Part shown: piece after piece, positions 46,328 through 58,735 of the stretch
Layout of the letters: each line of letters starts with the position of its first letter
Position numbering within the stretch: position 1 is the first letter of the stretch
From: Prochilodus magdalenae
Lineage: Eukaryota > Chordata > Actinopteri > Characiformes > Prochilodontidae
Reading direction: 5' to 3'
DNA length: 64,000 nucleotides
NCBI GenBank assembly: GCA_024036415.1
Contig: JAMWET010000766.1
Location: 50,001 to 114,000 of the forward strand
Translations under genes and position numbers: made by a program
The notes under the pieces: model-generated
What the model saw: only the letters and a program-made list of their open reading frames with translations
Told to the model about the DNA's origin: nothing
Database searches by the model: none

Positions 46328-48470
46328 CTTGATCAAACGTAAAATGACCACCTTACATTACTACAGAAAGAAAATCAAACACCGAAACAGAGAGTCTACT
46401 CTAAAGAGCTGCAAGTATATAATGTGAATAAGGAAAAAACGTACTATGCGAGAAACGAACTGAATCAGCTTTCCCCCATTTGCCCATGAAGGCGATACGG
46501 ACGCAGTAATGAACAGGCTATGCAAATTAGAGCGTTTGAACTGTGTCGTAAATTTGTGTCGACATTTAAGCTGTAAAACATTTACAAAAGCTACACCAGT
46601 TTGGCTTAACAGAGCACAGGCGGGAAAGAAGAGAGGCCTCCCCCCTGTTTTTGTTTAGTTTTTTTTTTTTCCTCTTTTTTTTTCTTTTAAACACATGAAC
46701 AAACAGAGTCACACTGATTCGGGGGGCTTCAGAGCCTATCATAACACTTCAACACAGACGGTAATATGAGACAGCAATTATATGACATCCGACACTAAAG
46801 TCCTCGCCGTTTAAAAACGCATGGTTATTATATAGAACGGTGCTGAAATCAAGCTAGAGCAGTGAGCAGTACCTCCGTATGGTGCTGAAGATGCAAAGCT
46901 GCTGGGTTTGGTTAGGTTAAAATAATGGCCGAGTGATTTAGTCGTTACTGCGTGGTCTCGCTGTATATAGAAGTGTGAGTGCGAGTGAATGAGCAGGGAG
47001 AGATCGACACCCTCCGTTGCCGTTTGCAAGTCAAAGCTCCAATACTCTATTGCGTTGTATTGGTCTTTCTCTCTCCCTCACACGCACACATGCTTGCGTT
47101 CTCCGCCGTACTATGAAAGGTTCGTGACAGCGAAACATTGTCAGATAAGCACCTTTACAGTCCATAGTGCATTTGGTTGCGTTATTTAAATATTATTAAG
47201 GCTGTTTTTTAAGGACACAGACAGGATGGCCAATATAATGCATTGTATTTTTTTTTTTTGTTTGTCTTAAACAGTGTACCTCATCTAATCATCCGTTTGG
47301 AAGCGATGTTGATTTGCTCACTACCGTAGTGCTCGTTTGAAGAGTTATACACGAAAAATGTGCACGCTTGCCCTGACCTGGCTTTTCCACTTGTGGACGC
47401 TTGTGTGGGCGGATGATAATTTACCATTTTTGATCCGTATTTTTTTATGGTTTCTTGTATAACTTGTTCGGGAATAAATTACAGTTGTAATTCATTCGAC
47501 GGAGCTGCTATTGAACCTCTTTAAAGAGAGTAAATGTACATAGCCTATAATTGGTTACTCAAGGACAGGTAGAGGAACTTGGCAGCCTGTTAGAAGTCGC
47601 TGCATTCAGAAACTGCGAAACAAAAAAGGTCCAAAGTCATTTCTCCTTTCAAGCATTATTTCCCCCCCTAAAATCTAACAACAGCAGCCATCTGAAGTTT
47701 CCTCAAGGGAAGATCAAGGGCAAGTCTTTCAGGGCTGAATGTGACAGCCATGAAACGCTCTTCACACCGTTACTAGCGAGAGAAGCATCTGAGTGGCAGT
47801 TTTGTGGCACAGACTCAGCGGTAACTCCGCACACCAAAGCTCTTTTACCACCGCAGCTTCCACAGCCTGACAGAAGCCCTGCGAACACAAGGCCTGGAGG
47901 AAATCTGAAGGAAACCACGGCAACATCACGGAAATTCAGACCAAACCGAAACCCATCACGGGGCCGACGCCAAAAGACATTATGTCCTGTCCAAAGCCGG
48001 GGGTGACTTTCCAACACCCTGACCTGTGGACGTTTGGACATGACGGCGGCAGCTTAGAGGAACACTCAAGCATCTACCTGCCCTGTCTCTAGCGTGTGGA
48101 TGACTGGTGCTGACAATTTCAACACAGTTCCCGAAACTTGTAAAGATCTGAAACACATTGACTCAGATCTCACTTCTAATGGAAGGCAATAGGCAGGTGC
48201 TGAATTCCAGGTATTTGTAAACAAAGTCTTAATTTCTGGTCATGCCCTCACAGGCGGCGAGTTGTGTGAAATCTCATAAGAACGGCCACGTCTCGTCCAA
48301 ATACCGCATATCCAACATCAGTGACTACATCACCGGTGAGAATAGATGAATTTAGCAGCGACTAAAATGTTTACCGGAGGTGTGAAGTGGAGAAACAAGG
48401 TTCCATGTTCTAAAACGAGTGCCTGATCTGCAACAGTGACATTCTCTCTCGTGTTCTGTTATTTAAAACT

Positions 48471-48612
48471 ACCAGCTATGAGAAAAACAGAGTAACGTAT
48501 AGATCAAGAAACCGACACGCTGGAAGACTAATGAAGTAAACGGACTGTGAACGCAAAGAGGATCCCAAATCCGGACGAACAAATCCCCTTCCCAAGAAAA
48601 ACCAAAAAACGC
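48471..48612 (-). repeat. Duplicated segment within the zbtb20 3'UTR, copy 2
   Basis: Partner of 46,151-46,327; shorter by about 35 bp through internal deletions. It has no coding capacity in common with the first copy beyond short frames. Confidence 0.75.
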
Positions 48613-51600
48613 ATGACAGAAACCGACAGTATGTGACGGAACAAAAGAACCACCCTGCGTAACTGCTGACTGAAAGGCCGTGTGTTCGAACGGCACACTA
48701 AAGAATGCACATCTGGTTCGTTTCGCAGCTAGCAGAGGTTGGGAAAAAACGATGTCCGCGCTCACTGGAAACGATGGAATGCCGGGTTTGCCGCCATACC
48801 GCAAAAAACATGGCCTCGGAGCACAACACCTGTACTGTCTGAGTCGAATGCCTGTAGTTCTGCGCTATTCAGTGGCGCATGTATTCGCCAAATTCAGCGT
48901 CTGCCCAATGACTTCCATTGTAAGAAGGTAAATGGCTTCAGGGAAGTTCTGAAATTGAAATCCTCGTCCTTGGTAACTGACGGCACACTACAGATGCAGC
49001 AGGTATAGATTAGGTCTGAATGCAACTCTCTAACAAAAGCCCAATGCACAAGAAGCACAAGAGTGTATCACTTCACAACTTCACCAACTCCGGGGCTGAG
49101 TGCCGTCAAGTAGCACATGCAGACCTCTCTGGGTCAGGCCCGGTTCAGCAGAGAGGGAGAGACCATCGTGCTCTTTTCTCGCCTGATAGGGGGCAGTAGG
49201 GGATGTTTATCTTTTTTTTTAATATGGTAATTGCAGTAATTGTTCTAGTGAAATTCGCCATTGCTGTGCGTCGTAAATGCGCTGATAAGCCAGCGAGAAA
49301 AAACATGCGTCTGCTGCCGTTCCTCACAAGTACCTGCACTGCATATTGCAAAGGAAGCCCTGCAGTTCAGGCGTTACTAACCACACGACACAAAGGGGAG
49401 TACGCGCTCACACACATCTACACATACATACGCACATACCATCGTTAGGACAGCACGGAAAGGAAAAGCTGCGCACAACCACCCTGCCATATAAACCGGT
49501 TTACTAAAACACACGTATCGTTACGCCCAAGCACGCTCACACGATAGAAAACTTTTTTTTTTGTTTGTTTTTGTTTTGGATTTAGTTTGGTATGAACGCT
49601 TTACGTACGGGAAGAAAAATCGGAGAATCTGTCTGTCTCAATGTATTCAATGCAGCAACTGCTGGTGGGGAGACAGGAAGGGATTCAGTGGTGAAAAAGA
49701 AAACACAAAGTCATCAACTGAATAAAATGAAAAGGAAAAGGAAAAATAAAAAATAAAACCCAGGGACAAGCTCACACAATGGTTCGGATTTAAATAGGAG
49801 AAAACAGACAGACAGACAGACAAACGAAAAAAAAACCAAACGCTCGCACAAAAACACAGCACAAGTAAAATACATACGTTAGCAAGCGATAATAATAATA
49901 ATAATAGCAAAAGCCGAGAAACCTTTAATCATATCATCATAAAAAAGGAACAAAGCTACTCGAACACAAGTGAACTCTAGAACCAAACATTAGATAAAAA
50001 ATGATTCTTTTTCTCTAAAAACTAGAACATCTCTGGTAACAGTAGTGCACTTATCGGTTTATGCAGTGCAACATATATGCAAGAAAACAATGCAGTCCTC
50101 TTATCAAGCTTTTTAAGAAAGATATTTCCTTTAAAACCAACGAAAGAAAAACGAAAAGAAAAAAAATCATAGAATTTTCATTTCTTAAGTAAAACAATTT
50201 CATATTAAGCACAGGCATTTGAAGTAAGTGTGCAAAGTAGCACTGTTGTTTTTTTCCTCTTTTGTCATCTACAACTTATTATTTTTGGACTAAGTTCCAA
50301 CACAAAAAAGGAAGTCAAACTAATTATGATCTCACCATCCTAACTAGAGAAAAAAAAATCCTTGAAGGAGTGAGCAAAAAAAAAAAAAAAAAAATCTCCA
50401 GATTGCAGTTGCAGGCGGATGAGTCTGGAACAATACGAGAACGACGAAGCCAAAATACCAGCGCAGAGCTTTTTGAGTGACATGACACTTAAATTACAAC
50501 CTCTTCTCGTCTCACGTCTCGGAAAAAAATCTACTCAACACACACGACGTCTAGTTATCCATGAAATTCGGGAATGTATCTCATTGTCTGGAGAGTCTTA
50601 TCTTGTTAAGCTGTGGTATATTAAAAACAGAATGAAATTGACCGGGTATTATTATTTCGCTGTGGTTCAGTAATGTAGTTGCCTTGTTTTTTTTCTCTCT
50701 TTCTCGCTCTTGTCCTTTCTGCCTTCCTCTCTATCTCTCTCACCCTTTCTTCCTCTTCCAACACTGTCTGTAATTCCTGTCAGGCAAAAAAAAATAAAAT
50801 AAATTCAAAAAAATTCAAAAAATTCAAAAAAATAAAACCATACACTGTTTGGCCGTTTGAGCCACTAGGTGGGGCTTAAAGATCAGAAGTAGTGCATTTT
50901 ATTCGCCCCACCCGCCCAAACAGCTGAGTCACGGTTAGACATCGCCAACAGGAAACACAGAGCGGGTGTTGTGTGTGTGTTTTTTTCTTTTTCAGGCCTT
51001 TAGGAGGTCATTTCTGTCCGGTTCGCTAAATCGCTCTCCGTCTAATCCAGCTTACAGCTGTCATCAGCGAGCCTCGACTTCGCCACGTTCGCGTAGCAGC
51101 GAGATCTGTCACAGAAAACATCAGTGCATGTTGGAATCTCCAGCTGATAACAGTCTGAAAGTGAGAATATGGAGCGGCGACTGCGGGCCTGTTTGCATAC
51201 CGAAGCCTGCCGTTTTACTGCAAATGTAAAATCCTCGTTTATAAAAGGAAAAATGGTGCAAACGAGATTGATGAGTCAATTAAAGCCAAAAGAGCTTTAA
51301 AGAAAAACAAAAAAAAAACAACATTGTTGTTTTTTTTTCCGTTTCACATTGTGTGTTTTTTTTTTTTTTTAAGTGGAAGAGGTCAAATAACAGTCTTCTT
51401 AGTGGCAGTGTATGCAAAACAAAATTATCGTTTTTGCTCGGAATACTGACTTTTTTTTTTAAATATAAACAAACTTCGTAAACTCGCTATTGAATAGTTG
51501 GGATTTTAAAAAAACTTCGAAAACAATAAAACAATAATTATCTTTCTTCAGCTCACTCACAGGAAGTTACATTTCAGTACAATTATTGAAGTTGACTTGT

Positions 51601-51972
51601 ACCTTAATAACAGCTGCATCATTATCCCTCAAAAACCATAGTAATAAATAAAAACCAGTGTCAACTCTCCTTTTCTTATCCTACACAAAAAAAGGCAAAC
51701 TTGTGACCATCATTACTTTTTTCCAGAACGAATCGAGAGCCCGAGCCAGATGCTCGTTTTTATCTTTTTCTCTTCGGTTTTTTTTTTTAAAAAGGTATAC
51801 CACAGTAAGCTTGGACGCCTATAGTGTCCAAAACGGTCTACATGGGAAAAACGTCTACAGGTAAAAAAAAAAAAAAAATTTAAAATAAATTTCACGGCAA
51901 TGTTTATCTCTGCACAACACGCACACGCGCACGAGCACAGCCATATAAACACATACATACGGATAATTCTTC

Positions 51973-52008
<36 letters not shown>

Positions 52009-52198
52009 TGAGTGTCTGTTGGTGTGGATGTATAACGTGTTTTATCTGTATCTGTGTGTGTGTATCTTTCGCAGGCCTTTCGGTAGTGTTCAACACATAA
52101 ATCAGTATTTGAGGAAATCATACATTTAGAGGCCAGTAGTTTGGATCCAACCAGTGGATCATTATCCAACTACACAGCCTTAAGGCCACCATCTTTTT

Positions 52199-52204
52199 TT
52201 TATT
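52199..52204 (-). terminator. zbtb20: Candidate proximal poly(A) signal of zbtb20
   Basis: AATAAA on the minus strand (TTTATT plus) about 195 bp after the stop codon, followed by A-rich sequence. It could give a short-3'UTR isoform; the evidence is weak because similar hexamers are frequent in this AT-rich region. Confidence 0.3.
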
Positions 52205-52398
52205 CTTTAAGAATAACAACGACGAAAAGAAAAAACAAAAACGCCTCTTTTTTTCTGGGAAACTCAATGTGCCAGTGTCTATACTCATTTTTACTCTTCA
52301 TGCCCCAATATCAGGGAATAAAAAAAATCTAGTGCCATTTTCTTTTCATTCTTTTTTTGTTGTTAAAAGAAGTTTGTTTTCTCTTTTAGGATTTGTAC

Positions 52399-52997
52399 TT
52401 ATCCGTCAGAGACATGCTTGCGCATGTGGTCGTTGAAGTGCTCGATTTGGTCGAACTTGACGGGGCACACGGAGCACATGTAGGTGGTCCCTTCCTGGCA
52501 GCTCGCTTCCGCAGCCACACCCACTCCGCTGGCCACGCCCACTCCCGTACCTCCGACACCGCCCCCGGCCCCGCCTCCACCGACTGGCATGGCCAAAGCC
52601 ACCACCCCCGGCCCGGGCTCTGGCACCGCCATGGGAACCGGAATGGAGGCGGGACCTCCGGCGCCAGCTCCGCCCGTCACTCCGGCCACCCCGGCCACTC
52701 CGGCCACTCCGGTCACCCCTGCGACCCCTGTCACCCCGGCGGCGGTGCTGTGCAGGGCCATGTGGCGCTCCAGCAGGGTCTTGTGGGAGAACTTCTTCTT
52801 GCAGATGTAGCACTCGTAGGACTTCTCACCTCGGTGCAGCCGCATGTGGACGTTGAGTGAGCTCTTCTGGGTGAAGCGCTTGTTGCAGATGCTGCACTGG
52901 TAGGCACGGACGCCTGTGTGTGTCACCATGTGTTTGATAAGGTAATCCTTCAGGGAGAACGAACGCCAGCAGATGCTGCACTGGTGGGGTTTCTCAC
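52399..52997 (-). CDS. zbtb20: zbtb20 terminal coding exon (zinc fingers 2-5, stop)
   Basis: Acceptor TTTCACGCAG precedes GT GAG AAA CCC, which completes the Gly of the H-T-G-E-K-P linker from the previous exon. Four C2H2 fingers follow: [40 protein letters not shown] and [20 protein letters not shown] (each ending in the second His), then after a long linker [20 protein letters not shown]. The protein ends RKHVSDG and stop TAA (52401-52399). The fingers match mammalian ZBTB20 almost residue for residue; they bind DNA for repression of targets such as alpha-fetoprotein in mammals. Odd: the linker between fingers 4 and 5 is about 85 residues of Gly/Val/Ala/Thr/Pro low complexity (repeats of GVTGVAG), longer than my recollection of the mammalian linker. 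Confidence 0.97.
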
Positions 52998-53759
52998 CTG
53001 CGTGAAACACAGAAGGCAAGGTTTTTAATGAGAGACGCTTCGTCACAAGCGCTCGCTGGATACACAGCCAATACCGACACCTGATATTTTACACACAGCA
53101 TATGTCTATGCCCATACCAGGCATGCGCACCGGTGCTGGAGTACTCTGTGAAACACTCCCGGTGCCAGTATTTCAAAACTACAAGCACTATTTAGATATT
53201 CACTGCATGGCATCAAGAGTGGACTGAGGAAATACACACACCGACAGTTCAGTAAATCACTGTTGTTGTTTTTTTCTCTCCTCAAAACACGAGTGCCTTA
53301 ACGGGAGCCATGGTTGCTAAGGACATGTTGTTAAGGACATGATTTAACAGATACCTGATCTTTTTCTCATACTGTACAACTCTATTAACCCTCTGTCTGA
53401 AACGCTCTGTTAGATCTCCTGCATCTTTAAGCCCCACCTCCCGATGAGCTCAGGGTGTTCTGATGGGTCAGCTCTAGCTCTACCCGCACATGTTCCACCC
53501 CTGTAGTTGCTGTGCATTGCCGGCCTGCTGTTGCCTGGGGGTGTGCTGGGCTTGTCGGTAGGTGGGCAATAGGGAGTGTGCTACAGGATGACCTGACCTT
53601 CTAACAGAGAAAGGGGGCCGCAATTACAAAAAGATGTTTTAGTCAGAGGAGTGTTTTTTGGGGAGAGAGTTTCTCTTTTTGCCATGTATGTTGAGTTTTA
53701 TAACTTCGCCTACCATTTACATGCACAGAAATTCACAATATTAAAAAAATATAATAACA

Positions 53760-54120
53760 TCCTGACATGTCATGTCAAGCCCTGTCAAGTCTCTCAAATT
53801 ATGAAAAGACAAAAACAGGCACCTGTCTGATTCCTCTTGGGAAGCATCTGTATATCGTCGCTGTCCAAAGAACACCAGATATCTCCAAAATGGCAACTTT
53901 ACAGGAGAGGCCAAAAACCTCATTTAATTTGAATGGAAGTCAATGGAACCGGACGTCTTTCCAAGCAGTTTTGCACCATTTCTGTCGGCCTATTCTTCAT
54001 GAAATTCACACACAGTGTAAACAGCAGCTCATGTGATCAAATAAAGCATAAAAGTAAAAATCAACAAAAATGGACATACATGTTTTTCTTTGGACAGCGA
54101 ACGATATGCAAGGTACAACA
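53760..54120 (+). repeat. Teleost dispersed repeat in zbtb20 intron
   Basis: Contains CCAAAAACCTCATTTAATTT, GAATGGAAGTCAATGGAACC, TTCTTCATGAAATTCACACA and CAGTGTAAACAGCAGCTCAT, recalling a common fish repeat whose conserved core is AATGGAAGTCAATGGAA. Non-coding. Confidence 0.45.
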
Positions 54121-54639
54121 ATGGACCTTAAGGAGCAGGCAAATGACTCTGGCCGCGGCACTGCATTTAGCTAATCTGACAATCGTACACTGGTCTTTGT
54201 CATGAACGACAAAGGGCAAGCAGAAGTTTCCAGGTGGGGGGGATTCGGGTGCCTTTCTGTTCTCTGTCCATGTTAACACAATAATGGAGATATCTCATTT
54301 TACACAGACCTGACTGAATACTAGGGCTGTGTATCAGCCAGAACCTATATGTACATATTAAGATACAGGGGTATGATTCGATATACTGAAATACCATAAA
54401 CGATGCGTTATATTGTGATTTATTTTTAATCTATTCTCAGGAATATCTGGGTACAAAAAAGTATGCAACGGTTTGCTAATGCTAACGTTAGCGGTGCGCC
54501 TTAGCTGCTTGTTTATGCTGGACTGAAAAGACCTACCGTCTGCCACAAATGCTTGACTGTAAACTATCGATTATTATAACTATATTTTCATGATATTTGA
54601 TGCTTTTCATTTTTTCTAATACCCTATTGAATATATTTA

Positions 54640-54782
54640 ATAAATTAAATAATTTGATTTGACAAGGTTACTTGCTAAGGTAGTCAGCTAGCTTGCTTTT
54701 GCAGGCTAGCTTGCAGTTGGCTAATAGGCTAGCCAGCTACCTTAGCAAGTAACCGTGTCGAATCAAATGATTTAATTTATGA
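54640..54782. repeat. Long palindromic (hairpin) element
   Basis: The left arm 54,640-54,692 (TAAATTAAATAATTTGATTT, GACAAGGTTACTTGCTAAGG, TAGTCAGCTAGC) is inverted at 54,729-54,780 (GCTAGCCAGCTACCTTAGCA, AGTAACCGTGTCGAATCAAA, TGATTTAATTTA), with about five mismatches over 52 bp and a spacer of about 36 bp. It is MITE-like; it would fold into one hairpin if transcribed. Confidence 0.85.
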
Positions 54783-55435
54783 AATGTATTGGATGGAGGC
54801 GTATATAGGTATTTACGTCTCACTGTAAGTCTCTGTGCACACAGCAGACAGCGTATTGGGTTGTTTGGGACATGCTCAGTACACTTACATGGGGAAATGC
54901 CCGTCAGTAGTGAACCGAGAGGTCTGGTGTGGCAGGCTGGGTTCAGTAAACGCGCGTGCTCATTGAAACATGTTAAGTCCATGTGTACCATAAAGGACGC
55001 CCTGTGAAAGTTTGGGGCTAAATTTGCTAAAATGATAACCATGGTAACGTCACTTGTGAAAGGATAGTTGGGCAGAAAAAAGGATAGCGTAAAAATAACT
55101 GTCACTTGGTTTGACCACACAGCGAACCGTCCGGATGTCCAGTTACTTTCTGGGGTAACGTATGAGCCTCCATTATTACCCCCTGTAGTTCCAGTGCTAA
55201 ACCGTATCAGCGAACCTCAGACACCAGACATGTTTTCTCTGACATATTTAACTACCCGTTTTTCTTTTTCGTGAGCTGCTGCTTTAATCCCGCCAGCTTG
55301 GTTCAGATTTCTTGGTTCACCATTTCACCAAACCACACTTCCTTCCTTATGACACTTTCTGTACAGCTGCTTTGTGTCACTGTCCAATGTACAAAGAGCT
55401 AAAGAGGAAAAACTGAACTGAATTCAACTGAATAA

Positions 55436-55440
<5 letters not shown>

Positions 55441-55507
<67 letters not shown>

Positions 55508-55509
55508 AG

Positions 55510-55552
<43 letters not shown>

Positions 55553-55553
55553 C

Positions 55554-55589
<36 letters not shown>

Positions 55590-55787
55590 CCCTCTCTCTG
55601 TCTCTCTCTCCCTCTCTCTCTGTGTCTCTCTCTTTGTCTCTCTCTCTCTGAGTCTCTCTTGTCTCTCTCGTCTCTCTCTCTGAGTCTCTCTTTCTCTCTT
55701 GTCTCTCCCTCTCTATCTCTATCTTTCTCTCGTCTCCCTCTCTCGTCTCTCTCTCTGTCTTTCTCTCTCTCTCTTTCTCTCTCTCTC

Positions 55788-55832
<45 letters not shown>

Positions 55833-55996
55833 ACCCTCCCTCTCTTCTTCTTTCTCGCTTTCCCTCTCTTCTTCTCTCTCTCTCCCTCTCTTCTTCTCTC
55901 TCTCTCTCTCTCTCTCCCTCTCTATCTCTATCTTTCTCTCGTCTCCCTCTCTCGTCTCTCTCTCTGTCTTTCTCTCTCTCTCTTTCTCTCTCTCTC

Positions 55997-56045
<49 letters not shown>

Positions 56046-56102
56046 CCTCCCTCTCTTCTTCTTTCTCTCTCTCCCTCTCTTCTTCTCTCTCTCTCCCTCT
56101 CT

Positions 56103-56157
<55 letters not shown>
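55441..56157. repeat. CT-rich microsatellite block
   Basis: About 700 bp of (CT)n with TCTG, CCTC, TTTC and CGTC interruptions. A segment with CCCTCTCTATCTCTATCTTT at about 55,706 recurs at about 55,915, showing a roughly 210-bp internal duplication. Ser/Leu frames (plus) and Arg/Glu frames (minus) are artefacts. Confidence 0.95.
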
Positions 56158-56160
<3 letters not shown>

Positions 56161-57929
56161 AAGAGGTCCAGTGCCAGGAAAGAGCTCTCTCCCTGAGAAG
56201 TAGCGTGGCATTTCTTTAGAGGTTCGGTGAGAAATGGTTAAAAAGGTCATATTAATATTCAGAGTTAATTAGAAAGTTATATTATCTCTGTATTACTGTG
56301 GTGCAGAACTTCCAGGGTTCGTGTCCATGAAGTGCTAATTACTATGTGCATCTCCCCCAATCAGAAGCCTTTGATCCTGAGGGTAGTGACGTGCATTGTG
56401 GACTTTAATCTCACATAAACTCAATCCATGGCTTCCTGTGTGTATAACGCACCTCCACACGAGGGCCGATTCCACCAACAGATTTCACCCGTTCACAAAT
56501 TCACTGGAAGCTACTGTTCCTTTAAAGTAACGCTCTGGCTTTATTGTAGCTGCTTTATGGGAGGGTATGACTACAGCCACACGCTGGACCAGGGGTCAAA
56601 GTCCCACAGCCATGTTATATAACATTCTGCAGAACTGGACTCAATCTAAACTCACTTTCACTTTAGCCCAGCAACCAAAGATCAACACTCATGCAACCGG
56701 TTGCCAAGAAAAAGATACGCAGGCAAAGCTGGAACAATGGAACCAGAGCTACACTAGAACTAGAGCTCAATTTCCATAACGACTGTAATAAATATAAGAC
56801 GATAAGATATATATATTGGCAAGGTACATGTACGGCTAGGGCACAACTCCAGTCTCGATAAAATAAAAATAATAATTATACCCCCGTAATTAAAATAAAA
56901 ATGATTTCCATTGGGCCATTTTCATCAAGAAAGTGCAACATACAGTAAATGCAACAGTAAGAGTACAATAATAATGAATTTAGCATATATATAATAATAT
57001 ACGTGTATAAAAGAACAATCTAAAGTCAATATATAGAATTTTGCATAGCTATACAACAGATGCACGTTAGCACACGTTAGCCAAGGCTGCGTAATTACAG
57101 AGGTCACTGTATGTATCATAAATATGTATGTTTATGTTGTAAATATGGTGTTTATTTATAGTATGGACTTGGTATGTGACTTATAAAGCTGCGTGTAAAG
57201 GTGAAATAAAGCCACGAGGAAAAGAAGTAGCATGATTAACGTAAAGTGGAGCGACTAGGTACCTCGGTGGCTCTGCGCGATGGATTAACGAGCTCCTTTA
57301 CTGAATTTAAACAGTGATATTCCTGAATTAGCCAGAAGTTTCTGAGGCGTGGAGTCCTACTGTGACTTTCTAAAGTTCTAAAATTTCTTTTCCATATCAG
57401 GCACAGCAAACACTCCCGTATCTGTTAATCAAATTTAGCCATCTCGTCCTACAAGGAGGCGGGTGCGGTTTGTGATCAAGCGCTGCCTTAATGACTGTTA
57501 ATTATGGTTAATAGACCACTGATATGTGCTAATGACTGTGCTCTTTTACTCTAAAGAGTGAAGACTGAATCGTGAACATGACCGTTTCTGGGCTCCAGAC
57601 GTGGCGGTAAGAAGCAATTGGCCTGAGGTGACTTTAGAAGGGAGCCGTGAGGAACTCTTCACATTTAGAAGGTTCTGCAATTTAGGCCTAGGTGACAGAG
57701 CCGCCGCCACGGACCATTCACTAATTGATGAGGCAAGTTGTGGATCTGTGTGGGCTTTAATGTTTTCTGGATATGAACTACAGCTTGGACCCAGAAAAGT
57801 AAAGGTGAAGGTTCGGCTATGCCGGTATTTACCCTCAACAAATACCTCAGCAGATACGCCTCCTGGTAACCACCTCCTTTCACCATACAGGTGCACTCTG
57901 TAGTATTACAATATCTGCAGTGTAGATGT

Positions 57930-58735
57930 ACAGTTACATACAGCACTGTGGAAAAGTCAATAATCACTCCTTATTTATTTATTTATTTATCAACGTATAC
58001 ATTTCTTTCTTTCTTTATGCATATATATATATTTTTATATATTTATATCTGCCTGTCTGTATGTATATATGTTTTATTTTTTTATCAATGTATACATTTC
58101 TCTTTTTCTTTTTATATATGTATATATATATATTTTTTTTATACATTTATATTTATGTCTGTCTTTCTGTCTGTGTATGTATGTACATATGTATGTATGT
58201 ATATTTATTTTTTTATTTATCAATGTATACATTTCTTTCTTTATATATATATATATATATATACACATTTTTTGTTTATGAATTTATATTTATGTCTGTC
58301 TATGTATTTATCAATGTATTTATTTATTTATTTAGCAGTCAATGTATACATTTCTTTCTTCCTTTATGTATATATATATATTTTTATATATTTATATTTA
58401 TGTCTGCCTGTCTGTATGTATGTATTAATTAATGAAATAATGTATTTGTATTTATTTATTTATTTATGTATGTGTTTATGTGTCTATTTATTTATTTATT
58501 TTCATTTCCAGTTTCTATTTATTTTTCAGGGAGTGGTTGTGGTTGATTGGATATCAAACAATCTACTTGCATAAAGTGAGAAAAGGTCAAAGGGCGATCA
58601 ACAGAGTTCCTATAATATATAGTGTTTAAGAAAACGGGACTTCGACCTGGAAGACCTAACCATCAAAACAATCACCATCACACAGACGTCACTTTATGGT
58701 CTGTTGCTTTTACAAAGTGCTGTATGTAGGTCATT
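57930..58735 (+). mobile_element. Deleted Tc1-like element with T-rich expansion
   Basis: The ends are inverted: TACATACAGCACTGTGGAAA AG at 57,935 and its near-inverse at 58,708-58,732 (CTTTTACAAAGTGCTGTATG TA). Near the right end, TTTAAGAAAACGGGACTTCG ACCTGGAAGACC encodes a Tc1-like F-K-K-T-G-x-R-P-G-R-P piece. Most of the transposase is gone. The left two thirds are TATTTATT/TGTCTGTATGTA low-complexity repeats with a loose period of about 130 bp (ATCAATGTATACATTTCTTT recurs at 57,990, 58,084, 58,219 and 58,338). Confidence 0.6.

Larger units (their letters stand above)
36500..52398 (-). other. zbtb20: Probable giant zbtb20 3'UTR (~15.9 kb)
   Basis: Continuous minus-strand sequence after the stop codon, AT-rich with many T/A homopolymers. 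It is almost free of the arrays and transposons that fill the rest of the window. No exon, splice-bounded ORF or known protein lies in it on either strand. Mammalian ZBTB20 mRNAs are known for extremely long 3'UTRs (from memory), so this fits. Visible pieces: (TG)n at 51,975-52,008, a GC-richer segment at 38,050-38,900, a duplicated segment (46,151 and 48,471) and a 17-bp inverted repeat near 38,250/38,430. Expected role: post-transcriptional control by miRNAs and RNA-binding proteins, consistent with dosage-sensitive zbtb20. Confidence 0.65.

Noticed and set aside
47551..48041. Plus frame of 151 codons and overlapping minus frame of 112 codons inside the zbtb20 3'UTR
   Set aside because: No family resemblance, no splice or promoter signals; frames of this size are expected in 16 kb of non-coding DNA.
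55544..56250. Ser/Leu and Arg/Glu frames in the CT block
   Set aside because: Microsatellite artefacts on both strands.
57891..58574. Plus frame of 227 codons rich in Tyr, Ile and Phe
   Set aside because: Low-complexity T-rich interior of a deleted transposon; no known domain.
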